From NCBI GenBank assembly GCA_003255065.1, contig QAOA01008251.1, positions 171,792-235,791 on the forward strand: 64,000 bases of DNA. Reading direction: 5' to 3'. The DNA is from Cercis canadensis. Lineage: Eukaryota > Streptophyta > Magnoliopsida > Fabales > Fabaceae. The notes below the pieces were generated by a model. The model was not told where the DNA came from and did not search any database. It saw nothing but the letters and a program-made list of their open reading frames with translations. Below are positions 25,489-35,692 of this stretch, piece by piece. The position numbers and the translations under genes were made by a program. How positions within the stretch are numbered: the first letter of the stretch is position 1; each line of letters starts with the position of its first letter.

Positions 25489-25740
25489 TTGACTCGGCAA
25501 TTAGCAATCTAGCGTCCGTTAGTCCTCTCAGTCAAAGTTTCCGACGCGTTGAACTTGGACAGTTTACCCCATTCTCTCTCTCTCCTTCTCCCTACACTGA
25601 ACTTTCCCACCCTCATGTACACGCACTCCCACGTATTTTCTCTCTCTTGATAGTCCACTTTCCTACTTCTCCCCCAGTTTCCAAGCAACATCTTCGCCCC
25701 CACTCCTCCTTAGTCCTACTCCTTCCCCTCTCATATAAAA
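25489..25740 (+). promoter_or_regulatory. CAF1 promoter: W-boxes, CGCGTT element and TATA box
   Basis: Upstream of CAF1: TTGACT (25489-25494), AGTCAA (25530-25535, a W-box core on the other strand), CGCGTT (25545-25550, the rapid stress response element bound by CAMTA factors) and TATAAAA (25734-25740). The TATA box fits a 5' UTR of about 135 nt. Arabidopsis CAF1a/b are quickly induced by wounding and stress (established); the same control here is inferred. Confidence 0.5.
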
Positions 25741-25903
25741 CTCCACCCTCTCGTTAACACACCAAATCAAACCACTCAGAGCCAGGAGAAGAACAACAAC
25801 AAGAAGAAATAATTAAGGATCTCCTCGCTCATTCCACCAGGCACAGATACCGGTCAATTCCAAAAATTGAAATTGATTCCAATTCTACACAAAGCTTTAT
25901 ACT

Positions 25904-26749
25904 ATGTTGATGAGTAAAGATCCAAATCCAAAACCCGTTGTGATCCGGGAAGTATGGGCTTCTAATCTAGAATCTGAATTCGAGCTCATCAGGGAAGCCA
26001 TTGATCGCTTCCCCGTTATTTCCATGGATACCGAATTCCCTGGTGTCATCTACCGCCCCCACATGGACCCCACTAAGCCTTTCCACCACCGTCAACTTCG
26101 CCCCTCCGATCATTACCGCCTCTTGAAGTCCAACGTCGACGCCTTGAACCTCATCCAAGTGGGTCTCACCCTCTCCGACGCCGACGGCAACCTCCCCGAC
26201 CTCGGATCTGGAAACCGATTCATTTGGGAATTCAATTTCATGGATTTCAATGTGGCGCGTGACGCTTACGCCCCGGATTCCATCGAGTTGCTCAGGCGCC
26301 AGGGAATTGATTTCCAGCGGAACGCCGTGAACGGCGTCGACTCCGGCCGGTTTGCCGAGCTGATGATGTCGTCGGGACTCGTCTGTAACGAGTCGGTGAG
26401 TTGGGTAACGTTTCACAGCGCGTATGACTTCGGGTACCTTGTCAAGATCCTTACTCGCCGGAGCTTGCCTAATGGGTTGGAGGAATTCCTGAGGATGATG
26501 AGGGTGTTTTTCGGTAACAATGTTTATGACGTCAAGCATATGATGCGGTTCTGTAACAGCCTTTACGGCGGCTTGGACCGGGTAGCCAGGACACTGAACG
26601 TGGACCGGGCGGTCGGAAAATGCCACCAAGCCGGGTCAGACAGCTTGCTGACCTGGCATGCCTTTCAGAAAATCAGGGATATTTACTTTGTAAAAGATGG
26701 GCCGGAAAAGCATGCCGGCGTATTGTATGGACTAGAGGTCTTCTGTTAA
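25904..26749 (+). CDS. CAF1: CAF1-type poly(A) deadenylase (CCR4-NOT subunit)
   Basis: Intronless, 281 aa, the usual length for plant CAF1. The DEDDh nuclease residues are all visible: Asp42 and Glu44 in SMDTEFPGV, Asp175 in SAYDFGYLV, and His241 and Asp246 in [12 protein letters not shown]. The conserved stretches [30 protein letters not shown] and [10 protein letters not shown] match the family. It shortens mRNA poly(A) tails as a catalytic subunit of CCR4-NOT, mainly in the cytoplasm. It resembles the intronless plant group (CAF1-5/9/11 type) linked to wounding, defence and stress. The first ATG was used; a second lies two codons on ([10 protein letters not shown]), so the start may be residue 3. 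The C-terminus ends GLEVFC. GC content is clearly higher than in the surroundings. Confidence 0.96.
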   Translation: MLMSKDPNPKPVVIREVWASNLESEFELIREAIDRFPVISMDTEFPGVIYRPHMDPTKPFHHRQLRPSDHYRLLKSNVDALNLIQVGLTLSDADGNLPDLGSGNRFIWEFNFMDFNVARDAYAPDSIELLRRQGIDFQRNAVNGVDSGRFAELMMSSGLVCNESVSWVTFHSAYDFGYLVKILTRRSLPNGLEEFLRMMRVFFGNNVYDVKHMMRFCNSLYGGLDRVARTLNVDRAVGKCHQAGSDSLLTWHAFQKIRDIYFVKDGPEKHAGVLYGLEVFC

Positions 26750-29263
26750 TTAAAAGGAAACAAAAATTAAAATAATTATTCAATTGATTATTTGATTTGT
26801 CAAATATTAAAATTCTTGACTAATTTTTAGTTTATTTTTTTCCCTCTGAACCCAAAGAAAATTGTTGTATATTAATTTACATAACTAGGAATCTGATGAA
26901 GTTGGTCGAATTTATTTTAAACAAATTACAATTGGGAAACAAGCCTTAAAGTCCAACTTCATCCAACATATTCAGGGCTAACTAACTTTCTTTAAAATTT
27001 GTCTCTATCCATAAATCATACTAATTTTTGGCCAACAACAGAATTAACAATCATGCACCTTCCCCTGCACAGTGCACACCTCTTTAAAGGCCACTATAAA
27101 GTTTTTGGGTACCCTACTTCAAAATACTCGTTTCCATTGCTCTGCCATATTTCAAGTTTTATTACCTTGGTTGCTACATCAACAACCAAAGTAGCAAACT
27201 AAACAAAATTGACATTCCTAGAAGAAGCATGCCATGCTTGTTGGCATTCTGTCTCAGTCAAGAGGCCATTTGCTGCAGAAATTAGAATCAAAGAGGCAGA
27301 GGGTGCAGAGCATGGAATCCAATAATTCATATCTACATTTCCGGATTTCAATGGAGGAAATCATCATGGATTATGGGTTTAGGAGAGGCAATGAGGAAGG
27401 AGATTTGGAGTAGATGGGGGCTTGTTACTTGAGGATGAATGACAAGGGAAACCATGCATACATGGTTGACGCCTTCATTCATGTCTATGCTGCTTTACCT
27501 TCCTCATCTTCTCATTCTTTCTCTACCTGTTCGTTATCGGATTCAGAAATGTCAACAAACTGGTCAAAATGGGTCAAATTAGTTGGATTCCTTTCCAATC
27601 AGGTGGAGTTAAACCCTTTAAACAGATTCTCTAGATAGTATATACCATTCGTGCTTGTGGTATGCTTATTATTATTTTCGAGATATTGAAGTTTTATTTG
27701 AATTAAAAGAAAAAAAAAAAAGTAATATTGTAATTTTCTTTTTTCAAAAATCTTAACCTTTTTTTTTATAAAATAGTTAGATTTTTTAAGTAAAAGATAA
27801 TGAAAAATAAAATTTTAAATTAATAACCTTAACTATTTTAAGAGATTGTGTCTTGTGATATGTGTGCTTGGGTAGATATATATGATGGTAGTATATAAGA
27901 TAATTTGGAGATGTGATGTTTATTATGGGAGTCATAGAAAACTGAAAGTGGAAGTATTTCTGCTGGTTTTGGCGGGTTGGACTTGTTAGCCGCCATAACA
28001 GACTCGCTCACATGTCACATACACATTTGAGATTCACAAATAACATAGGATTTTCTTTATGTCACTGCAATTATTGCACATTTCTGCCGTCCTTTTAAAA
28101 CTTCACAAACTATTGTTTGGCCTTGGGAGAAGAAAGAATTAAAGAAACAAAGGGACTTTAACTGACCCTATGCAAAAATAGGGTTAAATAACTTCATCTT
28201 ATGTGGGCCACTCAAGTTGTAATAAGTGTGTCAATAGTGGGGCTTATACATTTACTCAACCTGCTATAGACATTAGAATATTTAATATAGTTTTTGACAA
28301 CAAAATTTTCACTTATTATAAATCAACCTCATAGTTAAAAAAAACTAAAAAAATTCTAACTCAATTTCATAAATTTAAAAACTCTCTAATTCAATTTTAT
28401 GCACTTAGTTTTAGTTGAACTATATTAAGTGTTGAATTAAAAAATCTTCAATCTCTAAAAATGTATGACTAATGGGAATAGTTTCAATAATTTTTTTCAT
28501 GATGCAAAATAGAAATTCTTATTAGTTACTTTTCTTCTATTTGTAAAATAGCTTTATTTCCAAAGATAATGTATGAGAACCATCTTGTTCTAAAAATCAT
28601 TGTCACATTCTAATTATCAACCTAAATGATAGTTAAAATCCAAATTAATATGACACTACACTAATAAAGTGATATAATGTAGTGTTATCTAACTTCATTT
28701 CATTTGAACCTAATTATTGTGAAAGTGAAAAAAAAAANNNNNNNNNNNNTATTAAGTTTGGGTAGGTAAGACAAATACATATAACAGAAACTTTAACTGC
28801 AAATCATAAATAGTGTATTGATGACATTTTAACTCCTTTTTGGAAATCGAAGACATTTTATCATCTTAACCCCATGATACGTTAGAAATCTAGTTAATTT
28901 GCTCCCTACTTTAAGGTTGGTTCCATTTGGAGGAACTCAATGTTTTAAGGCCCACTTCATGTGATCCTTTTACGTTATTTCTACTAACCATTCAATTTGA
29001 CAGCAATATTTAATTAAAGAAAGTTGATAAGTAAATGTATGTTTTAAATGTACTATTGATATTTAATTTCTATTTGCCACGTAATTCATATCTATGTACA
29101 TTTATAAACCTATAAATTCAATTCAACTATAGTATCTCAAAAACAAGTGTCATTTGTTAATCCTCTTTCTCACATATTAATCCTTCAGCCATAAACTAAA
29201 ATGCCGAATAAGATGAGTCAATTCATTTAATAATGTACTTTTGAAAACTAATTCTACATATAA
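26750..29263. other. Intergenic region with assembly gap
   Basis: About 2.5 kb of AT-rich DNA. No gene was recognised; the frame at 27414-27638 has no family features. It contains the 12-N gap at 28738-28749, which follows an A-run. Confidence 0.5.
28738..28749. other. Assembly gap (12 N)
   Basis: Twelve undetermined bases next to a run of about ten A. The true length is unknown. Confidence 0.99.
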
Positions 29264-29855
29264 GACAGTTTTAAAACAATTTTCATTACTATGATAAATT
29301 TTTTTTTTTAATTATTTGTGTTGAGTGACGCATTGTCATATTGCAGCAAATGGAGAGCCGCATTATGCCATTATGCGACAAATGAAGAGAGCTGCAATAT
29401 GCCATAATGCGGTTCTCAACAAGTGCCGCAATATGCCTATGTTGCACAAAAATCTTTTAACCAAAAGGAGTGGGGAAGATTTTCATGGTTCAATTTTATA
29501 ATATGTGATTTTATAGCTTATTCTGCTAATGTTAATCATGGTGATTTTATTGTTAACATGAGATGAAACTCACTGGGTTTTTTCTTCCAAATGAACTACA
29601 AAATGGTGCAAGGATAGTCATCAAAGCGATGCTAGGAGCATGGTCGTGGAGTGTCGCATAATGTCAAAAGTCAGCACTTGTTGAGTGCCGCATTATGGCG
29701 ACACTCCTCATGTGTAGGATTGTCATATTGTGGCACTCAATGAGTGCCACATTTTGGCATTATGCGGGCCACAGTTGTTTTTTCTCTTTTTTTTAATGTA
29801 ACCAAAATAATATTAAAAAAAAACCACCGTAGTGGTAAAAATTATTTAAAAAGTA
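29264..29855. mobile_element. Candidate non-autonomous DNA transposon with inverted termini
   Basis: The left end (about 29266-29303) and the reverse complement of the right end (about 29818-29855) align over some 30-35 bp (TTTTAAA..AATTTT..A..ACTA.G.T). The differences in the central part are nearly all transitions. The interior holds at least eight copies, in both orientations, of a motif near GCCGCATTATGGC, for example at 29357-29370, 29401-29413, 29424-29437 and 29686-29699, and a near-perfect hairpin TGGCACTCA-A-TGAGTGCCA (29731-29749). Inverted ends plus repeated subterminal motifs fit a hAT- or Mutator-like derivative. No transposase and no clear target duplication were seen, so the limits and superfamily are uncertain. 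Confidence 0.4.
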
Positions 29856-30358
29856 TAGTAATTGTGAAATTAATTTTTAAACTTATATTATTGATGGAAT
29901 TGACTCGAATAAAATGGCAAAGACATTAATAAGAAAAGGTAGAGTTAACTACTTACACAGTTATTAATGCACAATTAATTGCTTGGAATAAATGGCTTCG
30001 TTAAAGGTTGTAGAAATTTCATCATAAAGAAGGAATAAAAATAAACAAATTAAGATATTTACCTTTGTTCACTTCACATTACCCGAGGGATTTTACATAT
30101 AGTTATAAGCTGTCTCCCTCTGTAAGTATATGAATGCACTATTACTATTACATATATATGTATATGTGGAAGTGGAAGTCATTCAATAACCCTTTTTCTC
30201 TTGTTTTCCAATTTATCACAGTAGAGCCCCACGTAGTACATTGATGAACCTGAGCCTGAACCTGATCACCGAATTCAATTAAAAACCGTGACGTTTCCAT
30301 GCGGTTTCTTCCCACGTGTGAATTCAATGTGTTCACATGGGACTAGACACGCATTGAT

Positions 30359-30949
30359 TCATTCTCGTGATGAATGACGTGTTTCCTGGTGGTGGTGGTG
30401 CTGGATGGTTGTTTCTTTGTTGGGGAATGCTTGCTCACAGATCTCAGTGAAAGCTCGAACAATGAGTTGGTGATGAGACGGGGAATTGAGCTGAAGAAAG
30501 CATTGAAGAAGGTCTTGGAGATCAGGTTGTGAGTAGATCTCTTTCTCAAATATCATTTGGAGCATGGAATGCCGAAAATCCTTATATGGGTCCATTGAAT
30601 CCTTCTCAACGGCGATGCTGTCATTCAGTTTCGGACTCTGTTTTGGTATCACAAACTTGGAGCTCTTGCTATCAGTTTCGGGTTCGGAGATTGTGGTGCA
30701 AGAGAAATCTTCGTCGTCGTCGACGGAGAAGCCAGCACCGTTAGCGTTTGGTTCAGCGGAAATAGTTGAGGAAGTGAGGCTGCTGCTGTGATTTGCGTTA
30801 TTCTGCAGATAAATGGAGACTTTGGGTTTAGCCTTAGAGGTGGGCTCGTATACATCACAGGGCTTTGGTTTGCCACAGCCACAGCCACAGCCACACCCAC
30901 CATTTGCTGTGAGAATGGTCCTCAGAAGGCTTCTCTTATTGGAAGACAT
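30359..30949 (-). CDS. OVATE family protein (transcriptional repressor)
   Basis: Single exon, 196 aa. The start is ATG at 30947-30949 (MSSNKRSLLRTIL). The N-terminal part has a GCGCGCGKPKPCDVYEP segment, seen in the OFP6/8/10 type of N-terminus. The C-terminal OVATE domain (about residues 110-172) reads DSMDPYKDFRHSMLQMIFEK, then DLQDLLQCFLQLNSP and HHQLIVRAFTEIC, all characteristic. OFPs bind TALE homeodomain proteins and TRM proteins and repress growth genes, shaping organ form (family knowledge). The C-terminal tail is His-rich. The Gly-Cys repeat is encoded by a (CCACAG)n microsatellite at about 30872-30897 and may vary in length between alleles. Upstream there is a (GA)n tract at about 31006-31022 in the probable 5' UTR. 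Confidence 0.93.
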   Translation of the reverse strand: MSSNKRSLLRTILTANGGCGCGCGCGKPKPCDVYEPTSKAKPKVSIYLQNNANHSSSLTSSTISAEPNANGAGFSVDDDEDFSCTTISEPETDSKSSKFVIPKQSPKLNDSIAVEKDSMDPYKDFRHSMLQMIFEKEIYSQPDLQDLLQCFLQLNSPSHHQLIVRAFTEICEQAFPNKETTIQHHHHQETRHSSRE

Positions 30950-32265
30950 CAACTAAATCCCACTCTGCTTTTTGTCCTTTCCTTTGCAGAATTCAACAGC
31001 GAACACAGAGAGAGAGAGAGAGATGAGATATGAGAAGGGTATGCTAGTCGGCAGAGAGGGTGTTAAGTTAATTGTTGGTAGGAGTCTTTTTAAAATTCAG
31101 TTTTGGTGTGCAGAGAAGTGAATTAAAGAGGGAAGGGATGGGTGGGGTTATGAGTTGTGGATAGGAGTCCTTTTTCGGAAATGTTTGGTGAAGAGAGAGT
31201 TTGTGAGCTTTTTCATTTTTATGGAAGGCATTTGACTTGGCGTAGGAGTATAATAGCTTAATCATGTCATCACTCGTCACCTTGGCTAACCAATAACACA
31301 CTCTCATCATCATAAAGATTCTTCTTTTGGATTATTATCTAATTATCCTATTTCTTACTTAATTCTCTATCTAAGTCTAATCATGATAACTTAACAAACA
31401 ATACCAACTAATTAACTGAGTTAATTACTAGAAAAATTTGATCACATGCCAATTGTCAAACATATTATGTATATTGGACACTCTTGGGCCGGCCTCCCCT
31501 CCCCTCTCTGTTACCATGCATATCATGTATTTATGGACTCCTCTGTGTTTTATTCCATCTACTTCTGCCAATCTCCCGCTATTATTTAGTTTAGCACACG
31601 CGAATTTTAAATATTTAAATAACTTGATAATCTATAGTTTTGATAATATTTTAGATAAGGACTAGCCATGCCATTTCAAAATTTCAAAGCCAATCAAATC
31701 AAGAGTCTACCGGAACTCAAATCACCAAACTTTCTATTCCCACATTATTCGGTTTCAGAAAAAAATCAACCACTTACATTAATTATTTGTTTGTCTCCTG
31801 ATTGGAAACGATTATTGTAAATTTGTCATGGTAAGAGATACGTACGGAAACAACTAGTTGCTAGTGCTACCTCTTGCAAGTTACGTCTTTCTCTCTCTTT
31901 CTTTTTAACTATGATGATCAATTCCCTTTGAACAAGAACTAGTTTGGCATCGTGTTGCTGAAATTTGGGTAAACGTAAATGGGTTTATGTAATTGAAGAT
32001 TTTGACAAAAAGAATGAACAATTTCTGCTTGAATTAAGTTGCAGTAAATAGAAACAATGAGCGCATGAAGCCTGGTGGATGGTCCATATTAATTTATCCC
32101 AAGCTAACCTAAGCTAAGTACATAAAGAAACCTAAAAAGTATATAAAAACCAAAACCTCTACCGACAATGTCTTGCATGTTAAGCCGCATTTATTGTTGG
32201 CAACCTACCAAAGAGTGTGGTAATGGCATATAGAACATGAGTATTGGTGAAATCAAAGGAAAGCA
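30950..32265. other. Intergenic, OFP promoter side
   Basis: About 1.3 kb. The first 100 bp hold the OFP leader with a GA microsatellite. The rest is AT-rich and no gene was seen. Confidence 0.5.
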
Positions 32266-32658
32266 TTAACCAATAAGAGACTTGAACCAATCCCACATGC
32301 GGGTGAAAAAGTGCTTAATGGAGGAGCATCTTTCTAATTTTGACACTTTAGGCATGGGCTGCATATAGGCCCAAGCAGCCTTCTGAAGGAGAGAGCTTTT
32401 CAATGGAATGTCAGAAGCAGATTTCACCAGCAAAGCTCTTGACATAGAATCACTTCTTGGGTCTTCCGCCACAGATGCAGGGGACATCAAGTCTTTTAAC
32501 GATTTATAGGTAAACAAAGGGAGATTCGGGTTCTCCGTATCATGAGTAGCTGACGACAATGTTTCCTCGTCTTTGCTTTCTAGAAACCTACGAGACGTTA
32601 TTCTCAGAGGAGGTGAAGAGGTCATGTCGCTTCTGCTTCTCATTGGACTGCAACTCAT
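32266..32658 (-). CDS. Unknown plant protein, 130 aa
   Basis: One exon starting at ATG 32656-32658 (MSCSPMRSRSDMTSSPPLRI). It is basic and Ser-rich at the N-terminus, with RRFLESKDEETLSSATHD, FTYKSLKDLMSPASVAED, LLQKAAWAYMQPMPKVSK and a C-terminal aromatic-basic helix IKHFFTRMWDWFKSLIG. No known domain was recognised. The ordered composition, the position away from other genes and the amphipathic ends make it a believable gene. The C-terminal helix could bind membranes (inference). It may belong to a plant-only family of small stress- or senescence-related proteins, but I cannot name it. Confidence 0.6.
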   Translation of the reverse strand: MSCSPMRSRSDMTSSPPLRITSRRFLESKDEETLSSATHDTENPNLPLFTYKSLKDLMSPASVAEDPRSDSMSRALLVKSASDIPLKSSLLQKAAWAYMQPMPKVSKLERCSSIKHFFTRMWDWFKSLIG

Positions 32659-33499
32659 ACTTCCAAATTTAGTTGAACGAGAGTATGCTGTTGGTGTGGA
32701 ACGCCAAAGGGAAATAGGAAATCAAAAGGAACAAAAACACATCAAAACACTCAATTTGGTGTTTAATTCATCGAATCATCAAAAAATTTGAAAATAGAAA
32801 TATAATAATCCTAATCCATTCGTATTACAACATATCTTAAGAATCTAATCTGTAAATATAAATTCTTCCAATTATATTATTAAACCCTTAATTTTTCAAT
32901 TCAAATAACAAAATATAATTAATACATAAATAATGATAATTATCATCCTATTTTGCATCAGCTCTTTTGTGTTCACTGAATCACTATGCTCTTTGCTTAT
33001 AAAACGCGAATAGAGTTGGAAAGAATAGATGACTCTATATATATTATTTTAATATATTAATAATTTTATTCGTCCTATGCAATTTTTTTAGCCATTCTTA
33101 TTGAGTCCATTTTGTGAAAAATTCTACTTCCTTCACTAAAGCAATTGTAGATTTATAGTGGTGGTATGACTATTGCTACACGTCCGTTCTCATAACCATA
33201 AAATTTCAAGCCACGTGTCCTTCGTCGTCTTGGGCTTATTTTTTATGAGCCCACTTGAATGGGCAAAGAGGAATATGGAAATGCAAGGGAATAGTGGGCA
33301 TAGAGTAGAGAAGTAATTAAAAAATTGATATTTATAACCACAGATTACCGATTACCACTTTATCTTCTTTCTTTGTTGGCTCAAGTGTGTTGAGAGGAAA
33401 TCTTGTGTGTGTCTTCAATCTTGCAATATTTCTGCTTCCAAGTTTGATTACCGACCAACATATGCCTTAATAGCTACAAAATTCTTTGATTGCCCAGCA

Positions 33500-34663
33500 A
33501 TGACGACAACTCTGCTAATCCCATCGCCTTCCTCTGCTTCTTTGCTGAGTAAGGGAACAACTAGAATTTTCAATTCCACTTCATTTCAATCACATAAATC
33601 CCATATAAAGCGGTTCACAGTGAGAGCTCTTAAAGAGAAAACTGAGGAAATCAAAAGCCCATCACAGCAATCTTCAGCTGAAGAAATTACAAACAAGTAT
33701 GGCCTCGAAGCTGGTCTATGGAAGGTGCCCATTCCTTCTTTCCTCAAACTTTCCATTTTCATTAATTTTAATGATTTATTGTTTAGCTGCAATTGCTACT
33801 AACTTGTCCCCTTGTCCTGAACCCATGGCCATATATGCAAGGGTTTCTTTTAGTTTTCTATAAATATGTTCTAAAAAGAAACACAATTTGCATTGAACTT
33901 AAAGCAAGGTCAACATATGATTTGGTTACTGAGGAAACCCAGGGAAAAGAAAAGGAAACCTGAGACTAAATATATACACAAATCAGTCAGAGAAGATAAC
34001 GAGTTTTGCTACTCAAATCGGATTCGGATTGCTTCCTTGATATGCAGCTTTATTTCAGTTCAAATGTAGAATTAATAAATTTATAAATCCAACACGTGCT
34101 AAGCCGAAGACATAGTTGACGTGTTGCGTCCACTAAGAATCGTGCCCCTAAATAAAAGTTAGACTTTTGAAGTCGTGGCCAATTGATTTCCTGCTAATGC
34201 GTTTCTCTTTCTAATCGAGTGCGGTTTTGCAGATTTTTAGTTCAAAAGAAGAGGGAAAGGGTGATTCTGAGAAGAAATCAAAGGGCGACCAAGCCAAGGA
34301 GTTGCTAGCAAAATATGGAGGAGCTTATCTGGCCACCTCCATTACTTTGTCATTGATCTCTTTCACTCTATGTTATGCACTAATTAACGCCGGCGTTGAT
34401 GTCCCAGCCTTGCTGCAGAAGGTGGAAACACTTTACAAAAACCTGAAATGAACTCTAAATAATTACTACTGGATTTAACAGTGATGTATTTATTATATTT
34501 TCAGGTTGGAATCTCAACAAATGAAACGGGAGAGAAAGTGGGTACCTTTGCATTGGCATATGCTGCGCATAAGGCTGCATCTCCTATCAGATTTCCTCCA
34601 ACAGTAGCACTTACCCCAATTGTCGCGGGTTGGATCGGAAAGAAAGTTGACAAAATTAAGTAG
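33500..34663 (+). CDS. Plastid-targeted DUF1279 (FAM210-like) membrane protein
   Basis: Three exons, 33500-33724, 34233-34421 and 34505-34663; 573 nt, 190 aa, all splices in phase 0. The N-terminus (MTTTLLIPSPSSASLLSK...) is rich in Ser and Thr and poor in acidic residues, as in chloroplast transit peptides. The mature part contains DQAKELLAKYGGAYLATSIT, a hydrophobic helix (LSLISFTLCYALINAGV) and the conserved end FALAYAAHKAASPIRFPPTV then ALTPIVAGWIGKK, which is the DUF1279 fold found in FAM210 proteins. Its plant role is unclear. If intron 2 were retained, the protein would end early after VETLYKNLK and lose the conserved C-terminal part. A CACGTGTC ABRE-like site lies upstream at about 33213-33220. 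Confidence 0.87.
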
Positions 34664-35692
34664 CTTGTAGTTGTAGGGTACCTCCAAGCACTGAACTATG
34701 CCTCATTGTAATATATTTTTTAAAACGAATAAAGTATTACTTATTTCTTTTGCCATATGAACATTGGTTTTTTACACTAATGGCCATTTCGTATCCTTGT
34801 TATTGCCAATGAAAATCTAAATCAAAATGGTACTTAACAGTTATACTTTAAATCCAACAATTACTTGCATGTCTTAACACGAGGCATTAGTGTATTGCGG
34901 GAATAAAAGCTTAACTGTTAGATATGTAAAATGGTGGAGGCTCACTCTAATCCTCCTCTCCACGAGTACCTTACCCGAAATGCTATAGCTCACTACGATA
35001 ATTGATTTAGTGGATAACTGGTTGTAGTACTTTTGTTAGATTCAAAAGGAGAAAATAATTGTTAAGAGAAGAAAAATCATAATTACTTTAACTTTCGAAC
35101 AAGATTAAGCCTACAACTAATTAGATAAAATGAAAATACTCGTAATATTAATTTAAAAAAAAACAATTAGTCTGGGAAAAGAAACAATTTCAGATGAAAC
35201 ATCTCAATTCAGTAAAAAATGTGCTGAATTCCGCCCGTTACCAACTACAGCTCGTGGAAATACGCAGATTGTAATAACATTGCATGCCAGCATAATTCTG
35301 TGCCAATCTATGTTCCAGAGGTGCTTTTATTGTTTTTTCAAACATATCTGATGGAGACAAGGAGCCAAGTACTCTAAGGCCAAGAATTACAATAATATAC
35401 AAGGATGGATTTAGCAAAGCTGCAAGACTATATTTTTTTTTTCCAGAACATGGCTCGGATTCTGTATTGTAACTGTACAATGAGCAAGCTTTCCTGAGTA
35501 GCTATTCTAGATTTTCCTTAGACGAGCTCCTTAACAAAACATTGAGAAGGCATGTTCATGGAACCTTCAATCCAACCTGCTATGTTGAAGAGGACGCAAA
35601 AGGGAGAAGGCCGGATGTCATAGGTTCTTAATGGGAAACAGAAACAACCCCACTAGCCCTTGATTAGATTCACAATATACCCTCTTGAAGCG
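34664..35692. other. Spacer between convergent DUF1279 and E2F genes
   Basis: Holds the 3' UTRs of both genes, which point towards each other. No further gene was seen. Confidence 0.6.

Noticed and set aside
25967-26629. A 220-codon open frame on the minus strand opposite CAF1
   Set aside because: It is the antisense shadow of a GC-rich coding region; the plus strand has all DEDDh residues and the antisense frame resembles no protein.
27414-27638. A 74-codon frame downstream of CAF1
   Set aside because: It contains no known motif and lies in a region without other gene signals.
27966-27976. TTTTGGCGGG, an E2F consensus site
   Set aside because: It lies far from any start codon between CAF1 and the OVATE gene; a single short match is expected by chance.
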